A DNA stretch of 64,000 nucleotides, taken from NCBI GenBank assembly GCA_963748095.1, contig CAVVIO010000016.1, positions 62,001-126,000 of the forward strand, given 5' to 3'. Every line of letters begins with the position of its first letter. Positions within the stretch are counted from its first letter, which is position 1. This document shows, piece by piece, positions 35,519 to 44,278 of this stretch. The notes under the pieces were generated by a model that was given only the letters and a program-made list of their open reading frames with translations, did no database searches and was not told where the DNA came from. A program made the translations under genes and the position numbers. Origin of the DNA: CAVVIO01 sp963748095. Lineage in GTDB: Bacteria; Bacteroidota; Bacteroidia; Bacteroidales; UBA10428.

Positions 35519-37633
35519 TTATTTATATTTCAATTTATAATTTTCAATCCCCTCATCCAGAAACCGGATAAAATCATTTGGATCGGTATCATGCCCGTAA
35601 TTGTTTTTTGTTAATTCTTTACCGTCATTGCCCACAATTACATAAAGCGGCTGGGTATTGGCATTAAACCGTGATATCTGGAAATCCGCATTAATCTTTC
35701 CGATGGTCTTTTTCGTTCTTCCGTCGTAGCTGGAAACCACCCATTCCGATTCGGGCAGTTTAGTTTTATCGTCCACATATAGCGATACGATAATGAAATC
35801 GTTCCTCAACCGGTCCATCACCTGAGGATCCGGCCATACCCTGGCTTCCATATCCTTACAGTTGGCACAACCGTGTCCGTTGAAATCGATTAAAAGCGGT
35901 TTATTTTTCTCTGCCGCACAGGCAATAGCCTGTTTATAATCGAAATATCCCTGTAATCCATACGGAAGATGCAGAAAGTCAGCGTACTTCGGCGTTCCGC
36001 ACAATTCTGTGGAATTCTCTGCTGTATTACCTGCTACACCGGAAACAGTACTGTTATTACCAGACATGAAAAGTGTTGTACTTTTATCGGGCGGAGGAAT
36101 CATTGCGGATACAGCCGTTAAGGGTGCCCCGAATAACCCGCGTACCAGATAGATCACAAATACAAATGTAGCGATTGCCAGCAGAAGCCTGGGAAAACCT
36201 ATATCTTTCACTTCACTGTCGTGGGCAAATTTTAATTTTCCGAGCAGGTAAAATCCGAGCATGGTAAACAGTACGATCCAGATAGCAAGAAAAGTACTGC
36301 GGCTTAACAAACCCAGGTGATACGACTGGTCGATGGTACTCAGGTATTTAAATCCGAATGCAAGTACAACAAATCCCAGTACAATTTTTACGGAATTCAG
36401 CCAGCCGCCCGATTTGGGCAAACCCTTGAGCCACGACGGAAATATAGCAAACAATGTAAAAGGAAGTGCAAAAATAATGGCAAAGCCGAACATTCCCACG
36501 ATTGGGCGCCAGAAGTGCCCCTGCGATGCTTCGATAAGCAATGCTCCCACGATAGGGCCCGTGCACGAAAAGGATATAATGGTCATTGCAAGTGCCATAA
36601 AAAAAGCTCCCAACAAACCGCCTTTATCGGCCTGACTGTCTATTTTATTGGTAAAGCCGCTGGGTAATACCAGCTCGAACATTCCGAAGAATGAAGCGGC
36701 AAATACAACAAAAACGAGAAAAAAGACAGCATTGAGAATCCAGTTGGTACTGATGGCATTTACCGAGCTGGCATCGGCTTTGAATAATGCTACGATCAAC
36801 CCGATGCTGGTGTATATGGCCACGATAGACAATCCGAATACAAGCGCATCTGTAATAGCCCTGGCCCGCGATTTTTCTCCTCGCATAAAATAAGAAACAG
36901 TAAGTGGTATCATGGGATATACACAAGGAGTAAGCAATCCGGAGAATCCGGCAAGCAAAGAAATAATAAATATTCCCCATAGGGTTTTCTTCTTTCCTTT
37001 ATCGGTGGTAATATCTGTAGCCTCTTCCTGCTGCATTTCGTTACCCTGGGCTATAGTTGCCGCAGGCCTGGTATCTTCAGCTTTTGCAACTGTATCCGTT
37101 ACTTTCTCTTCAGTTGCCGAAACAGCAGTTTCATTTCCGGATTGATCTCCTTTAACGGCAGCAGCTGTTTTATCTGTAGTAACCTTAAATTCAAAATCCT
37201 CATCAGTAGGTGGAAGACAGCGTTGGTTATCACATACCATATATTCAACCGAACCATTTATTACCAGATCCTTACCGGTTAAATTCTTTACTTTTTGTTT
37301 AAACACTACCTGATGAGAAAAAAGTTCGATGTCCATCCCAAAGGTCTTATCGTGTTCAACTGTAGGCTTGGGATCCGATTGAATGCCCCCGATCAGTTTA
37401 TATGTTTTACTGGAATCGAAAGTAAAAGAAGTAGCAACGGGCCCTCCTTCAGGAATATTCATCCCGTACATGTGCCAGTTATTTTCAATAACCGCTTTAA
37501 AAACAAGGTATGCTTCATTCTCATTAATCTTTTCGGTAGAAAATTGCCATTTAACCGGTTTTAATACTTGTGAAAATGAAGAAATGGGGACCAGTAATAT
37601 CAGGGCCAGAACACTTAAAAAATATTTTTTCAT
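35519..37633 (-). CDS. dsbD: Thiol:disulfide interchange protein DsbD family
   Basis: 704 aa from ATG 37633, preferred over 37672 because the signal peptide (MKKYFLSVLALILLVPISSF) starts there. The N-terminal immunoglobulin-like DsbD-alpha domain (about 20-160) has the Cys pair in 'VCDNQRCLPP'. The membrane CcdA-like domain has eight helices (about 220-500) with Cys in 'LLTPCVYPMIPL' and 'IISFSCTGPIVG'. The C-terminal thioredoxin domain has 'GHGCANCKDME' (CxxC). Transfers electrons from cytosolic thioredoxin to periplasmic substrates. A long acidic/Thr linker (about 160-215) separates the alpha and membrane domains. Confidence 0.95.
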   Translation of the reverse strand: MKKYFLSVLALILLVPISSFSQVLKPVKWQFSTEKINENEAYLVFKAVIENNWHMYGMNIPEGGPVATSFTFDSSKTYKLIGGIQSDPKPTVEHDKTFGMDIELFSHQVVFKQKVKNLTGKDLVINGSVEYMVCDNQRCLPPTDEDFEFKVTTDKTAAAVKGDQSGNETAVSATEEKVTDTVAKAEDTRPAATIAQGNEMQQEEATDITTDKGKKKTLWGIFIISLLAGFSGLLTPCVYPMIPLTVSYFMRGEKSRARAITDALVFGLSIVAIYTSIGLIVALFKADASSVNAISTNWILNAVFFLVFVVFAASFFGMFELVLPSGFTNKIDSQADKGGLLGAFFMALAMTIISFSCTGPIVGALLIEASQGHFWRPIVGMFGFAIIFALPFTLFAIFPSWLKGLPKSGGWLNSVKIVLGFVVLAFGFKYLSTIDQSYHLGLLSRSTFLAIWIVLFTMLGFYLLGKLKFAHDSEVKDIGFPRLLLAIATFVFVIYLVRGLFGAPLTAVSAMIPPPDKSTTLFMSGNNSTVSGVAGNTAENSTELCGTPKYADFLHLPYGLQGYFDYKQAIACAAEKNKPLLIDFNGHGCANCKDMEARVWPDPQVMDRLRNDFIIVSLYVDDKTKLPESEWVVSSYDGRTKKTIGKINADFQISRFNANTQPLYVIVGNDGKELTKNNYGHDTDPNDFIRFLDEGIENYKLKYK

Positions 37634-37764
37634 TCTTTTGAAATTATGTTGGTACATGGTTAACGTATTCACTTCATCAACAAATATAGATAACTGTATA
37701 TTTTTAACGAAAATAGAAATTTTACCTTGTAAAAGTTGCGATTTTTTTAAAAAAAGAATTTTAA

Positions 37765-39315
37765 TTAGAGGAGAACTTCTTCACCCATCCTGTCAAATAC
37801 ATGAAATTCAAGAAAATCGTAGGAGGAGACAGTCTTTACTGCTATTGGAAATTTAAATTTGAACCTCCACCGTAATCTTATGGGCCAGAAACCTTTAGTA
37901 ATGTATGCGGCAATATATGGATGAACTTTGACTGTTAATTTCGAATGTTTTTGTTTCCTTAAAATATCAATAATAAAATTCTCAATCCGGTCAACAAACA
38001 GAATACTGGGAGATATTTCACCGGTACCGTTACAGGTAGGGCATTTTTCACGGGTATTAATGTGCATCTCGGGCCTTACCCGCTGACGGGTAATTTGCAT
38101 CAGGCCAAATTTACTTAACGGCAAAATGCTGTGTTTTGTCCGATCTTCTTCCATAGCGTCTCTCACGCGATCGAACACTCTTTGTTTATGTTCCTGCGAA
38201 TGCATGTCGATAAAATCCACAACAATAATCCCACCCATATCGCGCAAACGCAATTGCCTCGATATTTCATCGGCGGCAGCCATATTTACTTCGATGGCGT
38301 TGGTTTCCTGATCGCTTACTGTTTTAGCACGGTTTCCGCTGTTAACATCAATCACATGTAAAGCTTCGGTGTGCTCAATAATCAGGTAAGCCCCGTTTTT
38401 AAACGAAACCGTTTTGCCAAATGAAGCTTTTATTTGTTTTTCAATGTCGAATTTTTCGAAAATCGGGGTACTCCCAGTATAAAGATTAACGATTTTTTCC
38501 TTTTCGGGGGCAATTGTTCCGATATAGTCTTTTATTTCGCGCCAGATAGTTTCGTCGTTCACATAAATATTATTGAACGAGGTGCTTAAAATATCGCGAA
38601 GTATAGCTGATGTGCGGCTCAGTTCGCTCATAAATAAATAAGGAATGCTGATGCCTTTGAGTTTTTCGAATGCTGTATCCCACTTTTTAACCAGGTTTCG
38701 CAGTTCTTCATCCAGCACTTTTACTTTTTTACCTTCGGCTACTGTGCGAATAATGATTCCGTAATTATTAGAGCGTATGCTTTGAAGTAAGGTCTTTAAC
38801 CGGTTTCTTTCTTCCGCTGACTCAATTTTTTGTGAAACGGAAACTTTGTCGCTGAAAGGCATCAATACAATATTCCGGCCTGCAATTGAAATTTCGGAAG
38901 TTAACCGAGGGCCTTTTGTGGAGATAGGTTCTTTGGCAACCTGAACAAGTACAAGCTGGCCCGATGTTAAAACATCAGCAATTTTTCCGTTTTTATCGAT
39001 ATCAGGTTCCCTGTGAAACTTTGGCATCGACGGCAATCTGCTTTTTTTGTTGAGTGCCAGGTTAAGGTATTTATGGAGCGATTTAAACTGGGGGCCGAGG
39101 TCGAGGTAGTGTAAAAAGGCGTCTTTCTCATAGCCTATATCAACAAAAGCAGCATTTAATCCGGGCATTATTTTCTTTACTCTGCCCAAATAAATATCCC
39201 CAACAGCAAATTTGAGGTTGCTTTTTTCCTTATTTAACTCAACTAATTTTTTGTTTTCTAATAAGGCTATATCTATCTCACTGGAAGCTACATCAATAAT
39301 TAATTCTTTACTCAC
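37765..39315 (-). CDS. rng: Ribonuclease G/E family endoribonuclease
   Basis: 516 aa. N-terminal S1 domain (about 38-130, 'VGDIYLGRVKKIMPGLNAAF'), the RNase E/G catalytic core with metal-binding Asp in 'ALHVIDVNSGNR' and 'GGIIVVDFIDMH', the Zn-link 'CPTCNGTG' (about 440) and a short C-terminal dimerisation part. No degradosome scaffold tail, so RNase G-like. Processes rRNA precursors and decays mRNA with 5'-monophosphate preference. Downstream of the HU gene on the same strand, an arrangement common in Bacteroidota. Confidence 0.95.
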   Translation of the reverse strand: MSKELIIDVASSEIDIALLENKKLVELNKEKSNLKFAVGDIYLGRVKKIMPGLNAAFVDIGYEKDAFLHYLDLGPQFKSLHKYLNLALNKKSRLPSMPKFHREPDIDKNGKIADVLTSGQLVLVQVAKEPISTKGPRLTSEISIAGRNIVLMPFSDKVSVSQKIESAEERNRLKTLLQSIRSNNYGIIIRTVAEGKKVKVLDEELRNLVKKWDTAFEKLKGISIPYLFMSELSRTSAILRDILSTSFNNIYVNDETIWREIKDYIGTIAPEKEKIVNLYTGSTPIFEKFDIEKQIKASFGKTVSFKNGAYLIIEHTEALHVIDVNSGNRAKTVSDQETNAIEVNMAAADEISRQLRLRDMGGIIVVDFIDMHSQEHKQRVFDRVRDAMEEDRTKHSILPLSKFGLMQITRQRVRPEMHINTREKCPTCNGTGEISPSILFVDRIENFIIDILRKQKHSKLTVKVHPYIAAYITKGFWPIRLRWRFKFKFPIAVKTVSSYDFLEFHVFDRMGEEVLL

Positions 39316-39454
39316 CTGTACACAGAATTATGTCTTTTTTATCCGGACTAAAATTATCCCTCCTGATAATATAATAAACCTAAAGTTAAGTTACTTTAGG
39401 TTTATTTTGGTATCCTGTTAATATTTATTTTAAAAAGAAATAGTTAAAAACTAA

Positions 39455-39547
39455 TTATCTCTTCTTTTTATGTCTGTTTTTCCTTAACCGTTTTTTACGC
39501 TTATGCGTTGCCATTTTATGTCTCTTTCTCTTCTTTCCGCTTGGCAT
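39455..39547 (-). CDS. 30-aa basic protein (AURKAIP1/COX24-like, ribosomal-type)
   Basis: 30 codons: begins MPSGKKRKRHKMATHKRKK and ends in NRHKKKR; two thirds of residues are Lys, Arg or His. It matches the tiny AURKAIP1/COX24-domain proteins that are conserved across Bacteroidota, whose mitochondrial relatives are small-ribosomal-subunit proteins. Probably a ribosome-associated peptide. Lies between HU and RNase G, the usual neighbourhood. The start is fixed by the invariant MPSGKKRKR. Confidence 0.85.
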   Translation of the reverse strand: MPSGKKRKRHKMATHKRKKRLRKNRHKKKR

Positions 39548-39586
39548 CTTAAAAAAATTTAATTATAAAAAAATAAGCTTTTGGAA

Positions 39587-39871
39587 TTATTTTACATTGG
39601 CCTTAACCTTAGCCACAAAAGATTTTGCAGGTTTAAAGGAAGGTATAAAATGTTCGGGAATAATAATCGTTGTATTTTTGGAAATGTTTCTTGCAGTTTT
39701 TTTAGCTCTTTTCTTTACGATAAAACTGCCAAATCCTCTGAGATACACATTCTTTTCTCCAACTAACGAATCTTTGATTGCTTCCATAAAAGCTTCAACA
39801 GTCTTTTGAACAGTAATTTTCTCAATTCCTGTGTTTTTGGAAATTTCATTTACGATATCTGCTTTCGTCAT
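39587..39871 (-). CDS. HU/IHF family DNA-binding protein
   Basis: 94 aa, full length. 'MTKADIVNEISKNTGIEKIT' helix-turn-helix body, 'LVGEKNVYLRGFGSFIVKKR' (the conserved GFGSF signature) and the DNA-binding arm 'RNISKNTTIIIPEHFIPSF' (Pro at the intercalating position appears as IIPE), ending 'AKSFVAKVKANVK'. Dimeric nucleoid protein that bends DNA. A strong -7 box (TATATTTG, 39932-39925 on the minus strand) lies about 55 nt upstream of the ATG. Confidence 0.95.
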   Translation of the reverse strand: MTKADIVNEISKNTGIEKITVQKTVEAFMEAIKDSLVGEKNVYLRGFGSFIVKKRAKKTARNISKNTTIIIPEHFIPSFKPAKSFVAKVKANVK

Positions 39872-39924
39872 TTTTTAAAATCTTTAATTATCAATTAATT
39901 ACAATATTTTTCAATTATGAATTG

Positions 39925-39932
39925 CAAATATA
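39925..39932 (-). promoter_or_regulatory. -7 promoter box of the HU gene
   Basis: TATATTTG on the minus strand, exact match to TAnnTTTG and followed by GC. About 55 nt upstream of the HU start. A -33 TTTG at standard spacing is not evident. Confidence 0.4.
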
Positions 39933-40011
39933 AATTATTTCTTGGGATAAATGAAATACAAATCAATTAATTTTGCTTAATATTAAAATTTTCTATGAAT
40001 TTCTGTTTCGG

Positions 40012-41073
40012 ATGAATTATTCCAAGGCCCTTACCACATGGTATTTACACAACAAAAGAGATCTTCCCTGGCGACATACATCCGATCCCTATCTTATTTG
40101 GCTTTCAGAAACCATTTTACAACAAACCCGCGTCAGTCAAGGGCTTGACTATTATTTAAAATTTGTTCAAAATTACCCGAAAATAGAAAACCTGGCGGCT
40201 GCCCCGCTTGATGAAGTTCTGAAACTATGGCAGGGACTGGGATATTACTCAAGGGCCAGGAACCTTCATGTCACGGCACAAAATATTCTTTATAACTATA
40301 AAGGTAAGTTTCCGGAATCGTATAATGAATTACTGAAACTTAAGGGAATTGGTCCATACACAGCGGCAGCCGTTGCTTCTATTGCTTTTAACGAACCAGT
40401 AGCAGTTGTCGATGGAAATGTGTACAGGTCGCTGGCAAGGTATTTCAATATTACTTACCCGATAGATAGCACAGCAGGTAAAAAATATTTTTCAGGTCTG
40501 GCAAACAAGTTACTCGATCAAAAAAACCCGGGTAACTTCAACCAGGCATTAATGGAATTCGGAGCACTGCAATGTATTCCGGTAAATCCCGTTTGCCACG
40601 AATGTCCGTTTCAGCATTCCTGTGCCGCTTTCGAAAAGGGCATTGTCCATAAGCTTCCTGTAAAACAGAAAAAGCTAAAACAAACCAACCGTTATTTTAA
40701 TTACCTGGTGATCCTGAAAAACAATCATACCTATATGATGCAAAGAAACAACAAGGATATCTGGCATTCACTTTACCAATTCCCGCTTATTGAAACTCCG
40801 GAAGAAACCACATTATCCGATTTAATGCAGCATAAAGACTGGAACAACTTATTCGGGAACAACAGCAACCTTACTATTGACAATACTTCGAAAACTTACC
40901 GGCATATACTTAGTCATCAGAAAATATATGCCCGCTTTATAAGAGTTCTTTTAAATGAAAATTCATCTGTTTCCGGTAATAATCTGAAGGTTGTCCCGCT
41001 TCCTGAAATTTTCGTACACGCTGTTCCCCGGCTTATAGAAAAATACCTGTTTGAAACGAATCTTATCTCATAA
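40012..41073 (+). CDS. mutY: A/G-specific adenine glycosylase MutY
   Basis: 353 aa from ATG 40012; the upstream TTG (39973) adds a non-conserved extension. N-terminal catalytic 'LPWRHTSDPYLIWLSETILQ' (general-acid Glu in SETI), helix-hairpin-helix 'LKGIGPYTAAAVASIAF', catalytic Asp in 'VAVVDGNVYR', [4Fe-4S] ligands in 'CIPVNPVCHECPFQHSC' (C-x6-C-x2-C-x5-C) and a C-terminal MutT-like 8-oxoG recognition domain (about 220-350). Removes A opposite 8-oxoG. Divergent from HU, followed by ssb. Confidence 0.95.
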   Translation: MNYSKALTTWYLHNKRDLPWRHTSDPYLIWLSETILQQTRVSQGLDYYLKFVQNYPKIENLAAAPLDEVLKLWQGLGYYSRARNLHVTAQNILYNYKGKFPESYNELLKLKGIGPYTAAAVASIAFNEPVAVVDGNVYRSLARYFNITYPIDSTAGKKYFSGLANKLLDQKNPGNFNQALMEFGALQCIPVNPVCHECPFQHSCAAFEKGIVHKLPVKQKKLKQTNRYFNYLVILKNNHTYMMQRNNKDIWHSLYQFPLIETPEETTLSDLMQHKDWNNLFGNNSNLTIDNTSKTYRHILSHQKIYARFIRVLLNENSSVSGNNLKVVPLPEIFVHAVPRLIEKYLFETNLIS

Positions 41074-41097
41074 GGATTCGTTCCGGTTCATTTAAAT

Positions 41098-41105
41098 TAT
41101 TTTTG
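41098..41105 (+). promoter_or_regulatory. -7 promoter box before ssb
   Basis: TATTTTTG fits TAnnTTTG, 31 nt before the ssb start. -33 element not convincing. Confidence 0.35.
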
Positions 41106-41135
41106 TATTTTTATCCTAAAATAAATTAAATATAT

Positions 41136-41570
41136 ATGTCAGTAAATAAAGCAATTTTAGTTGGATTCGTTGGAAACGACCCTGAAGTCAAATATCTTGA
41201 CAGCGGAACTCCGGTTTGTAATTTCAGGATGGCAACCAGCGAAACTTATAAAAACAAAGCAGGAGAACGTGTTACTACTACAGAATGGCACAATATTGTA
41301 TTGTGGAGAGGCCTTGCAGAAGTAGCTGAAAAATATGTTAAAAAAGGTACTCAGATATATGTGGAAGGCAGGATACGTACACGCTCCTGGGACGACAAAG
41401 ACGGGAATAAAAGATATACAACAGAAATTGTTGGGGATATTATGCAACTTCTTGGCAAAAAATCAGATGATACATCCGGTGCTGCCCACCCTCCATCCGG
41501 ACAGGATGAAAGTATGAATAATACACCTGACATACCGGAAGCCGATGCTGCTGATGATTTACCATTTTAA
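41136..41570 (+). CDS. ssb: Single-stranded DNA-binding protein
   Basis: 144 aa. OB fold (1-105): 'NKAILVGFVGNDPEVKYLDS', 'TTTEWHNIVLWRGLAEVAEK', 'KKGTQIYVEGRIRTRSWDD'. A flexible linker follows, and an acidic tip 'AADDLPF' that recruits repair and replication partners. Tetrameric ssDNA coating protein. Between mutY and gldE, a synteny typical of Bacteroidota. Confidence 0.97.
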   Translation: MSVNKAILVGFVGNDPEVKYLDSGTPVCNFRMATSETYKNKAGERVTTTEWHNIVLWRGLAEVAEKYVKKGTQIYVEGRIRTRSWDDKDGNKRYTTEIVGDIMQLLGKKSDDTSGAAHPPSGQDESMNNTPDIPEADAADDLPF

Positions 41571-41605
41571 CTTATTTGTGATATTTAAAAATTTATCAGT
41601 TCAGA

Positions 41606-42946
41606 TTGGAAACAGAACCGCTTCTATTTATTTCATCAGATAATTTCGGGATTATTGCTAAACCGCTAACCCTCGGTGTTGTGTTGGCATTCGTGGTAAT
41701 TCTTATTTTGTTGTTTACTTCAGCAATCATTTCAGGCTCGGAGGTTGCTTTTTTTTCATTAACTCCCGTTGACCTGAATCGTCTGAAAAAAGGCAAATCA
41801 AAGCTGAGCAAAACTGTCGTTCAGTTATTAAATTATCCGGAAAAATTACTGGCTACAATCCTTGTCGCCAATAATTTTATCAATGTGGGCATTGTTATAA
41901 TATCCAGCTATATTAGCAACTCGGTGTTCGATTTCTCGAAGGCGGAAACCTTTGGTTTCTTTTTTCAACTTATTATTATCACATTTTTAATTTTGTTTTT
42001 TGGCGAAATACTCCCTAAATTATATGCCAACCGGCATGCCGTTCGTTTTTCGAAATTTATGGCCCGTCCACTGGTTGTATTTCAAAAAATTTTCTGGCCG
42101 GTAAGTTATTTTCTCATCCGATCCACATCATTTATGAACAAACGGGTATCCCAAAAGAAAAGAAACCTGTCGATCAATGAATTATCAGACGCCCTTGAAC
42201 TTACCGTAAACAGCCTTACCGAAGAGAAAAAAATTCTAAAAGGTATTGTGAAATTCGGTAATATCGATGTAAAAGAGATTATGAAATCAAGGGTTGATGT
42301 TGTAGGTGCAGATTTCAATACCCGTTTCGACGACCTGCTTTCAGCCATCATCAATTCAGGATACTCACGCATCCCGATTTATGAAGAAAGCTTCGACCAT
42401 ATCAAGGGCATTCTTTATATAAAGGATCTCCTGCCCTATCTTCAGGAAAACGATGATTATAACTGGCAAAACCTGATACGGCCTCCTTATTATGTTCCGG
42501 AGACAAAAAAAATCAACGACCTGTTGAATGAATTTCAAACCAATAAAATTCACATGGCCATAGTAATCGATGAATATGGCGGTACATCGGGGATCGTTAC
42601 CCTGGAAGATATACTGGAAGAAATTGTCGGGGAGATTACCGATGAATCGGATGAAGAAGTTCCGATATATACCATTATAGATGCAAACAATTACCTTTTC
42701 GACGGGAAAATCATGCTGAATGATTTTTACAAAGTATTAAATACAGAGGTAAATATTTTCGATGATGTGAAAGGTGAAGCAGATACCCTTGCCGGACTGA
42801 TACTTGAAATACGTGGAGAGATGCCCAGAAAAAATGATGTTATTGAATACAAGTATTTCACCTTCCATATAAAATCGGTTGATACGCGCAGAATTAAACA
42901 AATACTCGTGAACCTTAAAAATATAAATCCAAAAGATGTCGAATAA
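41606..42946 (+). CDS. gldE: Gliding motility-associated protein GldE (CNNM/CorC-like)
   Basis: 446 aa. DUF21/CNNM transmembrane domain with four helices (about 18-40, 82-105, 110-132, and a re-entrant segment near 150), a CBS pair (about 215-340, 'SRIPIYEESFDHIKGILYIK' and 'MAIVIDEYGGTSGIVTLEDI'), and a C-terminal CorC/HlyC domain (about 355-440). Start is a TTG at 41606: no in-frame ATG or GTG exists between the upstream stop and the first helix, and the resulting 'METEPLLF' resembles GldE N-termini. Inner membrane, works with GldD in the gliding/T9SS machinery. Overlaps gldD by 11 nt. Confidence 0.92.
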   Translation: METEPLLFISSDNFGIIAKPLTLGVVLAFVVILILLFTSAIISGSEVAFFSLTPVDLNRLKKGKSKLSKTVVQLLNYPEKLLATILVANNFINVGIVIISSYISNSVFDFSKAETFGFFFQLIIITFLILFFGEILPKLYANRHAVRFSKFMARPLVVFQKIFWPVSYFLIRSTSFMNKRVSQKKRNLSINELSDALELTVNSLTEEKKILKGIVKFGNIDVKEIMKSRVDVVGADFNTRFDDLLSAIINSGYSRIPIYEESFDHIKGILYIKDLLPYLQENDDYNWQNLIRPPYYVPETKKINDLLNEFQTNKIHMAIVIDEYGGTSGIVTLEDILEEIVGEITDESDEEVPIYTIIDANNYLFDGKIMLNDFYKVLNTEVNIFDDVKGEADTLAGLILEIRGEMPRKNDVIEYKYFTFHIKSVDTRRIKQILVNLKNINPKDVE

Positions 42947-43526
42947 ATCATATATCAGCTACCTGTTTATCGTGTTGGTATTTTTTGTTTTCAGTTGCAA
43001 ACATCAGAATACTCCTAAACCGCATAGCTACTTCAGGATAGATCTGCCTGAAAAAAAATACCAGGAATATTCCTCCCAATGCCCCTATACTTTTGAATAC
43101 CCAACCTATGGATCCATAATGAAATATAAAGGGCCAAATGCCGAGCCCTGCTGGATAAATATTGTTTTCCCTGCCTTCAAAGCTGAAATTCACATTACTT
43201 ATAAATCCATTAATAATAATTTATCAAAGTATGTGGATGATGTGCATACCATTGCCTATAAACACAGTATAAAGGCCGATGATATTATTGAGAGTCGCAT
43301 ATCTTATCCTGAAAGACATGTATATGGGATCTTGTACGATATTACAGGAAATGCCGCTTCGTCGGTAAATTTTTTTGTAACCGACAGTACAGAACATTTT
43401 TTAAACGGATCACTGTATTTCAATGTTAGTCCGAATGCCGACTCACTGGCACCTTTGATTGACTTCTTTCGTAAAGACATAATGCATTTACTGAAAACTC
43501 TTGAATGGAAAAATACCGGTTCATGA
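42936..43526 (+). CDS. gldD: Gliding motility lipoprotein GldD
   Basis: 196 aa. Lipoprotein signal 'YLFIVLVFFVFSC' (Cys21), then the GldD pattern 'PKPHSYFRIDLPEKKYQEY' and 'PCWINIVFPAFKAEIHITYK', and 'ASSVNFFVTDSTEHFLNGSL'. Essential for gliding and, indirectly, T9SS secretion in Flavobacterium. Overlaps the end of gldE by 11 nt, so translation is coupled. Consistent with the several T9SS cargo proteins in the window. Confidence 0.93.
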   Translation: MSNKSYISYLFIVLVFFVFSCKHQNTPKPHSYFRIDLPEKKYQEYSSQCPYTFEYPTYGSIMKYKGPNAEPCWINIVFPAFKAEIHITYKSINNNLSKYVDDVHTIAYKHSIKADDIIESRISYPERHVYGILYDITGNAASSVNFFVTDSTEHFLNGSLYFNVSPNADSLAPLIDFFRKDIMHLLKTLEWKNTGS

Positions 43527-43638
43527 AAAATCATGGCAATTAAATCTTATCAGTGACCATTATTCAGAATTGTTTTTTGTCTCTTTCATTAATAACGATA
43601 CAAAAAAAATCACCAACTTAGTCTTTCAACTTTTCGGT

Positions 43639-44271
43639 ATGGGATTGATCTTAAAAAAATATGTGAATGCCGATTGTCTACTCGGTGTCTGGGAAATAAA
43701 TGAAGATTATGAAACACTTATGTCAAAGCTGGATCTTACGGAATATGACCTGGGCATACTGAACAAATTCAGTAACCATGCCAGAAAACTGGAATGGATG
43801 AGTGTAAGAGTCCTGCTGAGAGAACTTTTGAATAACAAAGCCCGAATCGTCTACAACGAAATGCGGAAACCTTTTATAGAAGATGGTTCATATAATATAA
43901 GTATCTCACATGCCAAAGACCTTACATCTATTTTTCTGAGCCCGAGTAAGCATGTAGGTGTCGACCTTGAATTCATGTCGCACCGTATCAGTAAAGTCGA
44001 GCATAAATTTATCAACAGGAATGAAAAGATCACCAGCAATGAAGATCAGCGGAAATTCCATCTTTACATTCACTGGTGCGCCAAGGAAGCATTATATAAA
44101 ATATGTGATAAACAGGATATCAATTTTAAGGAAAATCTCACCATCGAAGCTTTTGATCCTGAAAAAGAAGGTTTTCTGAAAGGATGGGTAAAAAATAAGT
44201 ACAGAACAGAATATTATGATTTGCAATATTTTACAATCGATGGTTATATCCTGGTATTAACCTGCAAATAA
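43639..44271 (+). CDS. 4'-phosphopantetheinyl transferase family protein
   Basis: 210 aa from ATG 43639; an earlier in-frame ATG (43501) overlaps gldD with non-family sequence. Sfp-type signatures: 'SYNISISHAKDLTSIFLSP', 'VGVDLEFM' (Mg-binding Asp/Glu) and 'WCAKEALYKI' (W-x-x-KEA). Transfers phosphopantetheine from CoA to acyl or peptidyl carrier proteins. Located between gldD and the GGGP synthase gene (7-nt gap), so likely one transcription unit with them. Confidence 0.9.
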   Translation: MGLILKKYVNADCLLGVWEINEDYETLMSKLDLTEYDLGILNKFSNHARKLEWMSVRVLLRELLNNKARIVYNEMRKPFIEDGSYNISISHAKDLTSIFLSPSKHVGVDLEFMSHRISKVEHKFINRNEKITSNEDQRKFHLYIHWCAKEALYKICDKQDINFKENLTIEAFDPEKEGFLKGWVKNKYRTEYYDLQYFTIDGYILVLTCK

Positions 44272-44278
44272 CAACAGG

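Noticed and set aside
36317..36980. Several 70-116-codon frames opposite and within dsbD
   Set aside because: Shadows caused by the hydrophobic codon bias of the membrane domain; no start signals and no conservation expected.
37634..37672. Longer DsbD start
   Set aside because: Places 13 charged/polar residues before a good signal peptide that begins at 37633.
43501..43638. N-terminal extension of the phosphopantetheinyl transferase
   Set aside because: Overlaps gldD and shows no family sequence; ATG 43639 gives the expected length.
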